A stretch of 36,460 nt of DNA. It comes from Gammaproteobacteria bacterium. Its GTDB lineage: Bacteria; Pseudomonadota; Gammaproteobacteria; Arenicellales; Poriferihabitantaceae. A program made the position numbers and the translations under genes. Location of the stretch: NCBI GenBank assembly GCA_028817405.1, contig JAPPPS010000150.1, positions 1 to 36,460 of the forward strand, read 5' to 3'. The notes beneath the pieces are model-generated. The model did not search any database, was not told where the DNA came from, and was given only the letters and a program-made list of their open reading frames with translations. Of this stretch, positions 1-7,330 are shown in pieces; positions within the stretch are counted from its first letter, which is position 1, and the number at the start of each line of letters is the position of its first letter.

Positions 1-97
1 TGCCCACCTGCCGCGGCCCGCCGAGGAACACCATTTTGTGTCGAAGGTCGGCGCGGATGGGGTCGGACAAGTAGCGTTTTTGGACGGATGCGGGCAT
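1..97 (-). CDS. AAA_14/DUF4143-type ATPase, N-terminal fragment (runs off the window)
   Basis: Reading leftwards from the ATG at 97-95 gives 32 codons to the window edge. The peptide starts MPASVQKRYL and contains MVFLGGPRQVG at residues 22-32; the next codon begins with A, as expected for the Walker A lysine. 'FLGGPRQVGKT' about 25 residues from the start is the hallmark of the AAA_14 plus DUF4143 ATPases, stand-alone P-loop proteins of about 400 residues with no settled physiological role. Only the N-terminal strand and the P-loop are visible, so the C-terminal DUF4143 part is assumed. The gene is divergent from nothing; the MFS gene at 276-1535 is read in the same direction and lies upstream. 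A 32-bp-period repeat array sits immediately upstream of this start and probably controls it. Family call is fairly secure, function unknown. Confidence 0.75.
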   Translation of the reverse strand, partial: MPASVQKRYLSDPIRADLRHKMVFLGGPRQVG

Positions 98-130
98 CGG
101 TTAACATCGATATTCGCGCAATTTTAACCA

Positions 131-229
131 TGAGTAAAATAGAGTCAAGTCGAATTTACTCACGCGTATTTTCCACTCGATGTGATTTTACTCACGCGCA
201 ATTTCGACTCGATGTGATTTTACTCACGC
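131..229. repeat. 32-bp-period direct repeats plus one inverted copy upstream of the AAA ATPase
   Basis: The core TTTACTCA occurs at 155-162, 187-194 and 219-226, spaced exactly 32 bp. The last two copies are identical over 23 bp (175-197 and 207-229); the first (148-165) is shorter and diverged. The linkers are 9 bp and differ (166-174, 198-206). An inverted copy, TGAGTAAA, lies at 131-138 and forms an 8-bp inverted repeat with 155-162. A second, weaker inverted repeat GGTTAA/TTAACC brackets 99-129. The array ends about 35 bp before the ATPase start codon, a position that fits an operator or promoter array. Thirty-two bp is about three helical turns, so sites would face the same side of the DNA. 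It is not a CRISPR array, because the linkers are too short. Confidence 0.8.
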
Positions 230-275
230 CAAAAACCGCCAAACGGAAGCCAAAAAGGCGATGCCGGCCGCCGCC

Positions 276-1535
276 TCAGCCTTCGGCCGCTGCCGGTTTG
301 TGGTCCGCGGCCGGCGTTCCCGCCGACAGCCGCGCCAGCGGTTTTTCGTTAATCGGCAAATGCACGAGGGCGGCCAGCACGCCGGCGACGATGCCGGCCC
401 ACCACATGCCGTCGTATGAGCCGCTGTTGTCGTACAGCCGGCCGCCCAACCAGATGCCGATGAAACTGCCGAGTTGGTGGCTCAAAAACACCAAGCCGAA
501 CAGCGTGGCCATGTAACGCACGCCGAAAACTTGCGCCACGATGCCGGTGGTCAGCGGCACCGTGGACAGCCACAAAATCCCCATCGCGCCGGCGAAAAGG
601 TAGACCGTCAGTTCGTTCTTCGGCGCGACCAACAACAGAAAAATGCACACCGCGCGCGCCGCATAAATCGCGCTCAAGCCGCATTTTTTGCTCCAGTACT
701 GCCCGGCCATGCCGGACAAAAACGAGCCGGCGATGTTGAACAAGCCGATGAGCGCGATGGCGTACGCGCCGACCGCCGGCGGCATGCCGAGGTCGGTGAC
801 ATACACCGGAAAATGCACGGTGATGAACGCGACATGAAATCCGCACACGAAGAAACCGACGGTCAGCAGAATGTAACCGCGGTGCGCCAGCGCCTCGGCC
901 ATGGCCTGGGCGAGGGTCTGTTCGGCGCGCGCGCCGGCCGCGGCTGATGCGGCCGGGTCCGACGGGTCATTCGGCAGCAGCAGCGCCAGCGGAATCATCG
1001 CCAAGGTGGTGGCGGCGAAAACCAACAGCGTGGCATGCCAGCCGAACGCGGAGATGAATCCTTGGGCGATGGGCGAGAACAGCACCTGGCCGAACGAGCC
1101 GGCCGCGGTGCCGAGGCCGAGTACCAACGAGCGTTTTTCCGGCCCGACCGCGCGCGCCATCGCCGCCAACGCGATGGAAAACGCCGAGAACGCGACCCCG
1201 GTGCCGGTCAGAATGCCGCCGGTGAGATACAGCGCGAACGAGGTCTCGGACGCGCTCATGCCCCACACGCCCACGGCGTAAATCAGCGCGCCGAGGATGA
1301 TGACGCGCACCGGCCCGACGCGGTCGGCCATGGCCCCGGCGAACGGCAGCGCCACGCCCCACAACAAATTCTGCAACGCCATGGCCAGCGCAAAAGTTTC
1401 CCGCGACCAACCGCGCGCCGCGGTCATCGGCTCCAAAAACAAACCGAACACCGCGCGAATGCCGAACCCAATAGTAGAAATCGCGCAACCGGCGACGATG
1501 ACAACCAGCGCAGTACGCCAAACGGAAGATTTCAT
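276..1535 (-). CDS. MFS transporter (12-TM, OFA/monocarboxylate-like)
   Basis: This 419-residue protein has about twelve hydrophobic segments in two halves and no signal peptide, as in Major Facilitator Superfamily carriers of the inner membrane. The loop between helices 2 and 3 carries the MFS pattern GAMADRVGPVRVI (about residues 66-78), and the first helix ends in GFGIRAVFGLFLEPM, a feature I associate with the oxalate/formate and monocarboxylate branch. The central loop after about residue 190 is short and rich in Ala. Substrate cannot be read from the sequence. ATG at 1535 is the first in-frame start, but no Shine-Dalgarno is visible: upstream is a pyrimidine-rich strand made of hexamer repeats. 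The gene ends with a hydrophilic Ala-rich tail. It appears to be monocistronic. Confidence 0.85.
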   Translation of the reverse strand: MKSSVWRTALVVIVAGCAISTIGFGIRAVFGLFLEPMTAARGWSRETFALAMALQNLLWGVALPFAGAMADRVGPVRVIILGALIYAVGVWGMSASETSFALYLTGGILTGTGVAFSAFSIALAAMARAVGPEKRSLVLGLGTAAGSFGQVLFSPIAQGFISAFGWHATLLVFAATTLAMIPLALLLPNDPSDPAASAAAGARAEQTLAQAMAEALAHRGYILLTVGFFVCGFHVAFITVHFPVYVTDLGMPPAVGAYAIALIGLFNIAGSFLSGMAGQYWSKKCGLSAIYAARAVCIFLLLVAPKNELTVYLFAGAMGILWLSTVPLTTGIVAQVFGVRYMATLFGLVFLSHQLGSFIGIWLGGRLYDNSGSYDGMWWAGIVAGVLAALVHLPINEKPLARLSAGTPAADHKPAAAEG

Positions 1536-1553
1536 GGTGGGAGGAAAGATGAC

Positions 1554-1607
1554 GGTGACTGTGACAGTGACAGTGACAGTGACGGTAACGGTAACGGTGA
1601 CGGCGAC
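1554..1607. repeat. Tandem hexanucleotide (N-GTGAC type) repeat
   Basis: Nine consecutive hexamers read GGTGAC, TGTGAC, three AGTGAC, two GGTAAC, GGTGAC and GGCGAC, followed by degenerate GGCGAC/GATGACGGTGAC units to about 1645. They lie 19 bp upstream of the MFS start codon, within what should be its leader or promoter. Both strands are strongly skewed. Being a multiple of three, the array leaves chance reading frames open on both strands; I do not regard those as genes. The rest of 1608-1845, the only gap above 300 bp when combined with this array, holds degenerate repeat copies and the possible fucU promoter. Confidence 0.85.
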
Positions 1608-1762
1608 AGCGGCGACGGAAAGAATGCCGATGACGGTGACGACAACAACGCGCTTGCCGCATGCGACTTTACCAGATTAAAAAACCCGGCGATTCCCTTC
1701 TCACGATTCCCGAACACCAAGCATCCGGTGTGTTGCGGCAGCACGCGCAAAAATCCGAGATT

Positions 1763-1771
1763 TGATACACT
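1763..1771 (+). promoter_or_regulatory. Possible extended -10 promoter for fucU-kinase-mtnA
   Basis: TGA-TACACT matches the extended -10 pattern TGn-TATAAT with two mismatches in the hexamer and lies about 75 bp before the fucU start at 1846. No convincing -35 is found at 16-18 bp. This is the only promoter-like element I see between the repeat tract and fucU. Confidence 0.3.
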
Positions 1772-1845
1772 GCGCCGCTGTTACATCGGCGTTACCCAAC
1801 CCGTTGTTGGTTTCGATAAACGCCTCCCCGACCGGAATACGCGAT

Positions 1846-2280
1846 ATGCTGAAAGACATCGACCCGCTGTTAGTGCCGGAACTCCTGCACCAACTGGCGC
1901 GCATGGGACACGGTGATGACCTGGCCGTGGTCGACGCCAACTTCCCCGCGGAGTCGGTGGCCGCCGCCGGCGCATTTGGCCGCGTGGTGCAACTGACCGG
2001 AGTCGGCGTCGAGGAGGCGGTGCGCGCGATTCTGACGCGTTTTCCGCTGGACGACTTTGTCGCGCATCCGGTCATGCGCATGGAAGTGGTCGATGCGCCG
2101 GATGAAATTCCGCCGTCGCAGGAAGCGGTCATCGCCATGGTCGGCGCCGCGCGAGTCGGCGCGCTGGAGCGCTTTGCGTTTTATGAGGCGGCGAAGCGCG
2201 CCTGCGCGGTGGTGCGTGTCGCGTCCGAAGGGCGGCCGTACGCATGTTTTCTGCTGAAGAAAGGCGTGGTGTTCTTTTGA
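1846..2280 (+). CDS. fucU: FucU/RbsD-family sugar mutarotase
   Basis: The 144-residue product carries the RbsD/FucU signature near its N-terminus, RMGHGDDLAVVDANFP (residues 19-34), with His22 as the expected catalytic histidine, and the C-terminal GRPYACFLLKKG segment seen in FucU. The family interconverts anomers of free sugars (L-fucose, D-ribose and relatives) in the cytoplasm so that the downstream kinase or isomerase receives the right form. I chose the ATG at 1846 because homologues begin around LKDIDPLL; the frame stays open upstream to 1762 but those codons look like leader. The following kinase starts inside this gene, so the two are translationally coupled. With MtnA two genes downstream, the true substrate may be a 5-substituted ribose and not fucose; that is inference. 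Confidence 0.85.
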   Translation: MLKDIDPLLVPELLHQLARMGHGDDLAVVDANFPAESVAAAGAFGRVVQLTGVGVEEAVRAILTRFPLDDFVAHPVMRMEVVDAPDEIPPSQEAVIAMVGAARVGALERFAFYEAAKRACAVVRVASEGRPYACFLLKKGVVFF

Positions 2281-3275
2281 CTTCGAGCAAACCCAAAACC
2301 AAAATCAAAACGCGCGCGCGGGTTGTCGTCGCCGGCAGCGCCAACATGGACTGCGTGGTGAGCGCATCGCGGCATCCGCGCGTCGGCGAGACCGTGGCCG
2401 GCGATGCGCTGCGCTTTCTGCCCGGCGGCAAGGGCGCGAACCAAGCGGTGGCGGCGGCGCGCATGGGCGCCGATACGGTGTTCATCGGGCGCGTCGGCGA
2501 GGATGATTTCGGCGCGCAACTGCAATCGACGCTGGCGCGCGAGGGCATCGACACCTCCAACCTCGAAGCGGTCGCCGGCGCGAATACCGGCATGGCCGTG
2601 GTCACGGTCGCGGACGGCGACAATACCATCGTGGTGGCGCCCGGCGCCAACTATCGAATGCCGCCGGAGGCCGCCGGCGGATTCGGTTTTCGCCGCGGCG
2701 ACTGGCTGCTGGCGCAACTGGAAATCCCCGCGCGCGTCACGCTGGAGTTTTTCCGCGAAGCCAAACGCGCGGGCGCGCATCGCGTGCTGAATCCGTCACC
2801 CGCCGAGCGCATCGAAACGGAACTCCTGCGGGAAGCCGACTTAATCATTCTCAACCCGCGCGAACTGGAATTACTGTGCGGCGTTGAGACGGTCTCACTG
2901 AACGACCTGAAAACCATCGAGGCGCACGCCCGCCGCCTGATTTCGCCACGGCAGGCGATTATCGTGACCTTAGGCGAGCGCGGCGCCTTCGGCATCGACT
3001 GGAATGGCGCAACTTTTGCCGAGCCCGGCACGGCCGCGAAGGTGGTCGACAGCACCGGCGCCGGCGACTGCTTTACCGGCGCGTTGGCCGCAGCCTTGTG
3101 CGAATCGGACGACTTGCGCCGGGCGGTGCGCCGCGCCAACCGCGCCGCGGCCGCCAGCACCGAGCGATGCGGGGCGATTCCGTCCCTGCCGCGCGCGTCG
3201 GAGTTGGCGGCATGGTCAACGGGCCGGCGCCAAGTTCAAACATCCGACACCGATACCTTGAGGGCAACGCCATGA
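2244..3275 (+). CDS. Ribokinase-like PfkB-family carbohydrate kinase
   Basis: The 343-residue protein has the PfkB landmarks in order: VAGSANMD near residues 29-36, GGKGANQAVAAARMG (61-75), NPSP (183-186), NPRELELL (204-211), TLGERG (242-247) and the second PfkB signature DSTGAGDCFTGA (269-280), with Asp275 as catalytic base. This matches ribokinase (RbsK), which phosphorylates a sugar hydroxymethyl group with ATP. The ATG at 2244 overlaps fucU by 37 bp; a TTG at 2277 that overlaps the fucU stop (TTGA) is an equally good start and would shorten the protein by 11 residues. The stop overlaps the mtnA start (ATGA at 3272-3275). A 5-substituted ribose lacks the 5-hydroxyl, so this kinase probably acts on a different sugar or position from MtnK. 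Confidence 0.85.
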   Translation: MFSAEERRGVLLTSSKPKTKIKTRARVVVAGSANMDCVVSASRHPRVGETVAGDALRFLPGGKGANQAVAAARMGADTVFIGRVGEDDFGAQLQSTLAREGIDTSNLEAVAGANTGMAVVTVADGDNTIVVAPGANYRMPPEAAGGFGFRRGDWLLAQLEIPARVTLEFFREAKRAGAHRVLNPSPAERIETELLREADLIILNPRELELLCGVETVSLNDLKTIEAHARRLISPRQAIIVTLGERGAFGIDWNGATFAEPGTAAKVVDSTGAGDCFTGALAAALCESDDLRRAVRRANRAAAASTERCGAIPSLPRASELAAWSTGRRQVQTSDTDTLRATP

Positions 3276-4384
3276 AAGTGGACGGCCGCCACATCCGAAC
3301 CATCGCGCCCGGCGCGGACGGCTGGTCGGTCGACATCATCGACCAGACCAAACTGCCGCATGTTTTCGAAATCAAAAACCTGCGCACCCTCGACCAGGCG
3401 TGCCATGCCATCCGCGACATGTTGGTGCGCGGCGCGCCGCTTATCGGCGCCACCGCCGCGTACGGATTGTGCCTGGCGGTGCGCGAAGCCCCCGGCGATG
3501 AGGCGATTGACGCGGCGTGCAAAAAACTGTCGGCGACGCGCCCGACCGCGGTCAACCTGAACTGGGCGCTGGCGAGCATGCGCGCGGCATTGCGCGGGGT
3601 CGAGCCGCGCCGGCGCGCCGCGTTGGCGTACCGGCACGCGGCTGAACTCTGCGACGAAGATGTCGCGGTCAACCGCGCCATCGGCGCGGCCGGCGCGGCG
3701 CTGATTGCCGATGCCGGGCGCGGGCGCAAGGGCGATGCGGTGAATGTGCTGACGCACTGCAACGCCGGGTGGCTGGCCACGGTCGACTGGGGGACGGCGC
3801 TGTCGCCGGTGTATGCGGCGCACGACACCGGCGTCGATGTGCATGTGTGGGTCGACGAGACGCGCCCGCGCAACCAGGGCGCGGCGCTGACCGCGTGGGA
3901 GTTGTCGCGCCACGGCGTGCCGCACACGGTCATTGCCGACAACACCGGCGGCCACCTGATGCAGCGCGACAGGGTCGATTTGTGCATCGTCGGCACCGAC
4001 CGCACCGCGGCCAACGGCGATGTGTGCAACAAAATCGGCACCTACTTGAAGGCGCTGGCGGCGCGCGACAACCGCGTGCCGTTTTATGTCGCGCTGCCTT
4101 CATCCACGCTGGACGCTGCGCTCGCCGACGGCGGCCAGGCGCCGATTGAAGAGCGCGACGCCGGTGAAGTCACGCATGTGACCGGCGTGGACCCGGGCGG
4201 CGAAGTGCGCAGCGTGCGCGTAACTCCGGAGCAATCGGCAGCCGCCAACTATGCGTTTGATGTGACCCCGGCGCGGCTGGTGACCGGGCTGATTACCGAG
4301 CGCGGCGTGGTCGAAGCGAAGCGCGAATCCCTGCGCGCGGCATTTCCGGAGAAATACTCAGCGGAAAAATACGCAGGGCAATAA
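3272..4384 (+). CDS. mtnA: S-methyl-5-thioribose-1-phosphate isomerase
   Basis: The 370-residue protein converts methylthioribose-1-phosphate to methylthioribulose-1-phosphate, an aldose-to-ketose step of methionine salvage; members also accept 5-deoxyribose-1-phosphate. Visible family motifs are RGAPLIGATAAYG (53-65), the catalytic cysteine in THCNAG (Cys163), DETRPRNQG (195-203), the catalytic aspartate in VGTDR (Asp243) and the substrate-binding NK pair (253-254). All key residues are present and the length is typical. The start at 3272 overlaps the kinase stop (ATGA) and has a GAGGG element 7 bp upstream at 3260-3264; upstream ATGs in the same frame lie inside the kinase. It ends 11 bp from the convergent mtnK. 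No mtnB, mtnW, mtnC or mtnD is in the window. Confidence 0.95.
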   Translation: MKVDGRHIRTIAPGADGWSVDIIDQTKLPHVFEIKNLRTLDQACHAIRDMLVRGAPLIGATAAYGLCLAVREAPGDEAIDAACKKLSATRPTAVNLNWALASMRAALRGVEPRRRAALAYRHAAELCDEDVAVNRAIGAAGAALIADAGRGRKGDAVNVLTHCNAGWLATVDWGTALSPVYAAHDTGVDVHVWVDETRPRNQGAALTAWELSRHGVPHTVIADNTGGHLMQRDRVDLCIVGTDRTAANGDVCNKIGTYLKALAARDNRVPFYVALPSSTLDAALADGGQAPIEERDAGEVTHVTGVDPGGEVRSVRVTPEQSAAANYAFDVTPARLVTGLITERGVVEAKRESLRAAFPEKYSAEKYAGQ

Positions 4385-4395
4385 AAGGACGCCAC

Positions 4396-5712
4396 TCAAT
4401 CCGCCGCGTCATCGCGCGCCAGGCGCGCCGCGTCCGTCACAGATTCGATGCGGCGGTAAGAATCCGTGTTGACCATCAAGTTGCGCGCTAACAACAGCGC
4501 CCGCCGCTCGCAGGCGGCGCGGGTGGCCGGGTCGGCAATCCATTCCAAGTCGATGTTGTGGGCGATGCCGAGGATGCGCCGAATCATTTTTGCCGCACAA
4601 AATCCCAATGCGTCCTGCAACAGGCGGTTCATGTAGCGTTCCCGCTCCATGCGCAGGCGGCGGCGACCGGATGCGTCTTCGAACAACACGCGCGGATAAG
4701 CATCGCCATCGCCGCGCTCTTCCCACAAGCGCATGAACTTGCGCCGAAATTCATTCCACACCCCGGCCACCGCATCGAGCACCCATGCGCGGTAGGCATC
4801 GCGCTCGCCGGGCGTTTTCTCGTGGCCGTCCTGCGAGAAATAATTGAGCAGCAAGTTGGCAAGCACCGCGCCGATGTCAAACCCCATCGGGCCGGCGAAC
4901 GCAAACTCCGGGTCGATGACCCGCGTGTCGTCTTCGGTGACCATCATCGAGCCGGTGTGCAAGTCGCCGTGGATGAGCGCCTCGGTGGACGACATGAATT
5001 TCAGTTTCAGGCGCGAGATGGCGATTTTCAAGTCGTCGTCTTCGCGGAACGCGCGCGCGATGTCATCCAGTTGCGGGGAAGTCCACCGGTTGTCCGGGGC
5101 GATTCGGTACGGGTCGGTAAAAATCAAATCCTCGGTGATTTTGCACAGGTCGGTGTTGCCGCAAAAGTCGGCGACGAGTCGCTTTTTGTCGGCGGCGCGC
5201 ATGCACAAATCGGAAGTGTGAAACAGCGTGGCGGCCATAAAGTCGGTGATGTGGCCGACAAACTTCGGATACTGTTCGCCCGCAATCATGCCGCGGCGCA
5301 TGATGATATGCGGATGCAGATACTCCATCACAATCATCGCCAGCGTTTCATCGAAATGATAAACCCGCGGCACCCGGCCCGGCGCCAGTTCGTGATGGCG
5401 GCGCAGCGCCATGGCCTCATAGTGCGCGCGCGACAGCGACAGCGGCCAACTCTCGCCGACCAGGCGCAAGTAAGGCAGCGCCTGCTTGACCACCACGCCG
5501 CCGTGCGCGCCGGCGACGACAAACACCATGTTGAGGTTGCCGTCGCCGACTTCGCTGACCCGCCACCGGCCGGCCCCGGCGGCGTCGGCGCCGAGAATGG
5601 CGCGCACCGCGTCGAGGCCGGACAGCGCCTCGCGTACGCCAACTTCGGTCAGCGGCGCATAGCCGTCGGGTATGTGTTGTTCGGTCATCGCAAGCGGCGC
5701 GGCTGCCGTCAT
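4396..5712 (-). CDS. mtnK: S-methyl-5-thioribose kinase
   Basis: This APH/choline-kinase-fold enzyme of about 438 residues phosphorylates 5-methylthioribose at C1 with ATP, giving the MtnA substrate. Numbered from the ATG at 5712, the MtnK motifs are EVGDGNLNMVF (54-64), the ATP-contacting Lys76 in VVKQALPY, the catalytic HGDLHTGS (248-255), and the DPEF metal-binding loop (267-270) followed by GPMGFDIGA. The start is ambiguous: TTG 5721, ATG 5712 or ATG 5688 (MTEQHIP), the last being closest to the usual N-terminus; none has a clear Shine-Dalgarno. It is the last gene of the minus-strand ABC operon, 55 bp after the binding-protein gene, which ties the importer to a sugar that MtnK can phosphorylate. 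It converges on mtnA. Confidence 0.93.
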   Translation of the reverse strand: MTAAAPLAMTEQHIPDGYAPLTEVGVREALSGLDAVRAILGADAAGAGRWRVSEVGDGNLNMVFVVAGAHGGVVVKQALPYLRLVGESWPLSLSRAHYEAMALRRHHELAPGRVPRVYHFDETLAMIVMEYLHPHIIMRRGMIAGEQYPKFVGHITDFMAATLFHTSDLCMRAADKKRLVADFCGNTDLCKITEDLIFTDPYRIAPDNRWTSPQLDDIARAFREDDDLKIAISRLKLKFMSSTEALIHGDLHTGSMMVTEDDTRVIDPEFAFAGPMGFDIGAVLANLLLNYFSQDGHEKTPGERDAYRAWVLDAVAGVWNEFRRKFMRLWEERGDGDAYPRVLFEDASGRRRLRMERERYMNRLLQDALGFCAAKMIRRILGIAHNIDLEWIADPATRAACERRALLLARNLMVNTDSYRRIESVTDAARLARDDAAD

Positions 5713-5767
5713 GCGCGCCAAACAAGCGCCGACGGCAACCGCGGGCGGTGGGCGGCCGGCGAACCGG

Positions 5768-7303
5768 CTATATCTTGTATCCCAGCGAACGCGCGCCGCT
5801 GACGAAGTTCTGGTATTGCCGCTTCTGACTGTCGATGCCCAACTTCTGCACCAGCCGGACCCATTCCTCGGCCGCTTCGTCGAGCGCCTGCTGGCTGCTC
5901 AACTCGCCGGAAATGGCGCGCGAGATATTGCGGCCCAACGCGTCCGCGTAGTCCGGGGCGCCGTCCCAGAAAAACTGCGGATAGCCGACCTCGATGTTGG
6001 CGAGGCCCGCGTCCAGATGGTTTTTCGCGGTGCTGAAGTTTTTGAAGATGCCGCTGTTGGTCGGCCACAACTCGTTGTCGGTGCCGCGCTGCGGATTGGG
6101 CTGCAAATACAACCGCGCGGCCGCATCGCCGTAATGCGACCGGCCGAACGGGTCGGAGCCGCAATACTCGTCGGCGACGATTTCGTTGGAGTAGTCGGGA
6201 TGCGACATGCGGTAGATGAAATAAAACGCCGCGTCCTTGACATCCTGCGGCAGGTTTTTCGGAATCGACGCGGTGCGGCACCACAGCGAAATCGCGCGGT
6301 TGGTCACGCTGCCGTCGTCATTGACCCAGCCCGGCACGATGGCGGCGCGCTGGTCTTCGGCTTTTTCCACGCCCTGCTGCTGCACCGTGAACTCGGCCAG
6401 GTCAATCCACCACACCGACATCACATCGGAGCCGGACTGCCAGCGCTGGATGGTGGTGCCGATGTCCATGGCCTCGGCGCCCGGCGGGCCGAAGCGGATG
6501 ATTTCGCGGTACATATCCAGCGCCGCGGCCGCGTTGCCCTGGTTGATGACCGGGTTCATGTTGGTGTCGAAGTAGTTGACCCCGGCCGAAGCGGCGATGT
6601 CCATCCAGAAACCCCAGCCGAAGTTCGGCGGGTTGACCACCATGGACGCGCCGTAAATGCCGTCCTTCGACAATTCCTCGGTGAAGAACTGCGCGGTCTG
6701 CACGAACTCGGGCCAGGTTTTCGGCACCTCCAACTCGCGCTGGAAGCGGCGCGAGAATTTGTCGCGCAAGTCGGCGCGCTCGAAAAAACTCTTGCGGTAA
6801 TGCAGGATGTGAATGTCGCCGTCCAGCATCACGCCGTAGGTGTTGCCGCTCCACTTGGTGTAGAACTCGCGGTATGCCGGCATCACCCAGTCGAGATATT
6901 CGTCGGTGCCGGCGTAGCGGGCGAAGTAGTCGTCCAGCGGCTCCAGTTGGCCGGTCTCGGCCAGCGCGCCGAAATACAGACTGGGATACTGCACCCAGTC
7001 GAAGCGCGGCTTGCGCGACAGCAACTGCGGCAGAATTTTGGACAGCGCCTCGCCGCCGTCGTAGTTCTCGCGCGACTTGATGCCGACCCCGGCCTCCTGT
7101 TTCAGCAACGGCGACAGCCACAACGGCGCGTGATTCCAGTTGGTGTCCTGAAAATAGGTCAGGTCGATATCGAAGAGTTTTTTGCCCGGCGGCACCGCCT
7201 GTTCATGATGGCCGCCGAACGCTTGCGGCATGATTGATGAACCGGCCGCGAGGGCGGCGCTTTGCAGAAACTTTCTGCGCGTGAACCGATTGAAAATCGC
7301 CAT
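5768..7303 (-). CDS. ABC sugar importer, periplasmic binding protein (cluster 1)
   Basis: The 511-residue protein begins with a twin-arginine-like signal, FTRRKFLQSAALAAG (residues 7-21), so it is probably exported folded by Tat. The mature part contains the long hydrophilic, Trp- and Tyr-rich chain of family 1 extracellular solute-binding proteins, for example NQGNAAAALDMYREIIRFGP and SDVMSVWWIDLAEF. At over 500 residues it is in the larger class that accompanies dual-ATPase CUT1 importers such as rhizobial glycerol GlpSTPQV. A good Shine-Dalgarno GGAGGA lies 8 bp upstream of the ATG. It follows the ATPase gene by 27 bp and precedes mtnK. A small GCCGG-CGAA-CCGGC hairpin (5755-5768, + strand) straddles its stop codon. 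Ligand unknown; methylthioribose or 5-deoxyribose is my inference from mtnK. Confidence 0.85.
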   Translation of the reverse strand: MAIFNRFTRRKFLQSAALAAGSSIMPQAFGGHHEQAVPPGKKLFDIDLTYFQDTNWNHAPLWLSPLLKQEAGVGIKSRENYDGGEALSKILPQLLSRKPRFDWVQYPSLYFGALAETGQLEPLDDYFARYAGTDEYLDWVMPAYREFYTKWSGNTYGVMLDGDIHILHYRKSFFERADLRDKFSRRFQRELEVPKTWPEFVQTAQFFTEELSKDGIYGASMVVNPPNFGWGFWMDIAASAGVNYFDTNMNPVINQGNAAAALDMYREIIRFGPPGAEAMDIGTTIQRWQSGSDVMSVWWIDLAEFTVQQQGVEKAEDQRAAIVPGWVNDDGSVTNRAISLWCRTASIPKNLPQDVKDAAFYFIYRMSHPDYSNEIVADEYCGSDPFGRSHYGDAAARLYLQPNPQRGTDNELWPTNSGIFKNFSTAKNHLDAGLANIEVGYPQFFWDGAPDYADALGRNISRAISGELSSQQALDEAAEEWVRLVQKLGIDSQKRQYQNFVSGARSLGYKI

Positions 7304-7330
7304 GGTACTGTCCTCCGAGAAGGGTTGATA

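Noticed and set aside
131-229. CRISPR-like array
   Set aside because: Linkers are only 9 bp, there are three repeats, one diverged, and no cas gene is near.
88-516. Long plus-strand reading frame across the repeat array and MFS 3' end
   Set aside because: It is antisense to the MFS gene, has no family features and crosses the repeat region.
1532-1750. Ser/Pro-rich small reading frame over the hexamer repeats
   Set aside because: It is a by-product of a repeat whose unit length is a multiple of three.
4385-4395. Bidirectional terminator between mtnA and mtnK
   Set aside because: Only 11 bp separate the genes and no stem with a T-run is visible.
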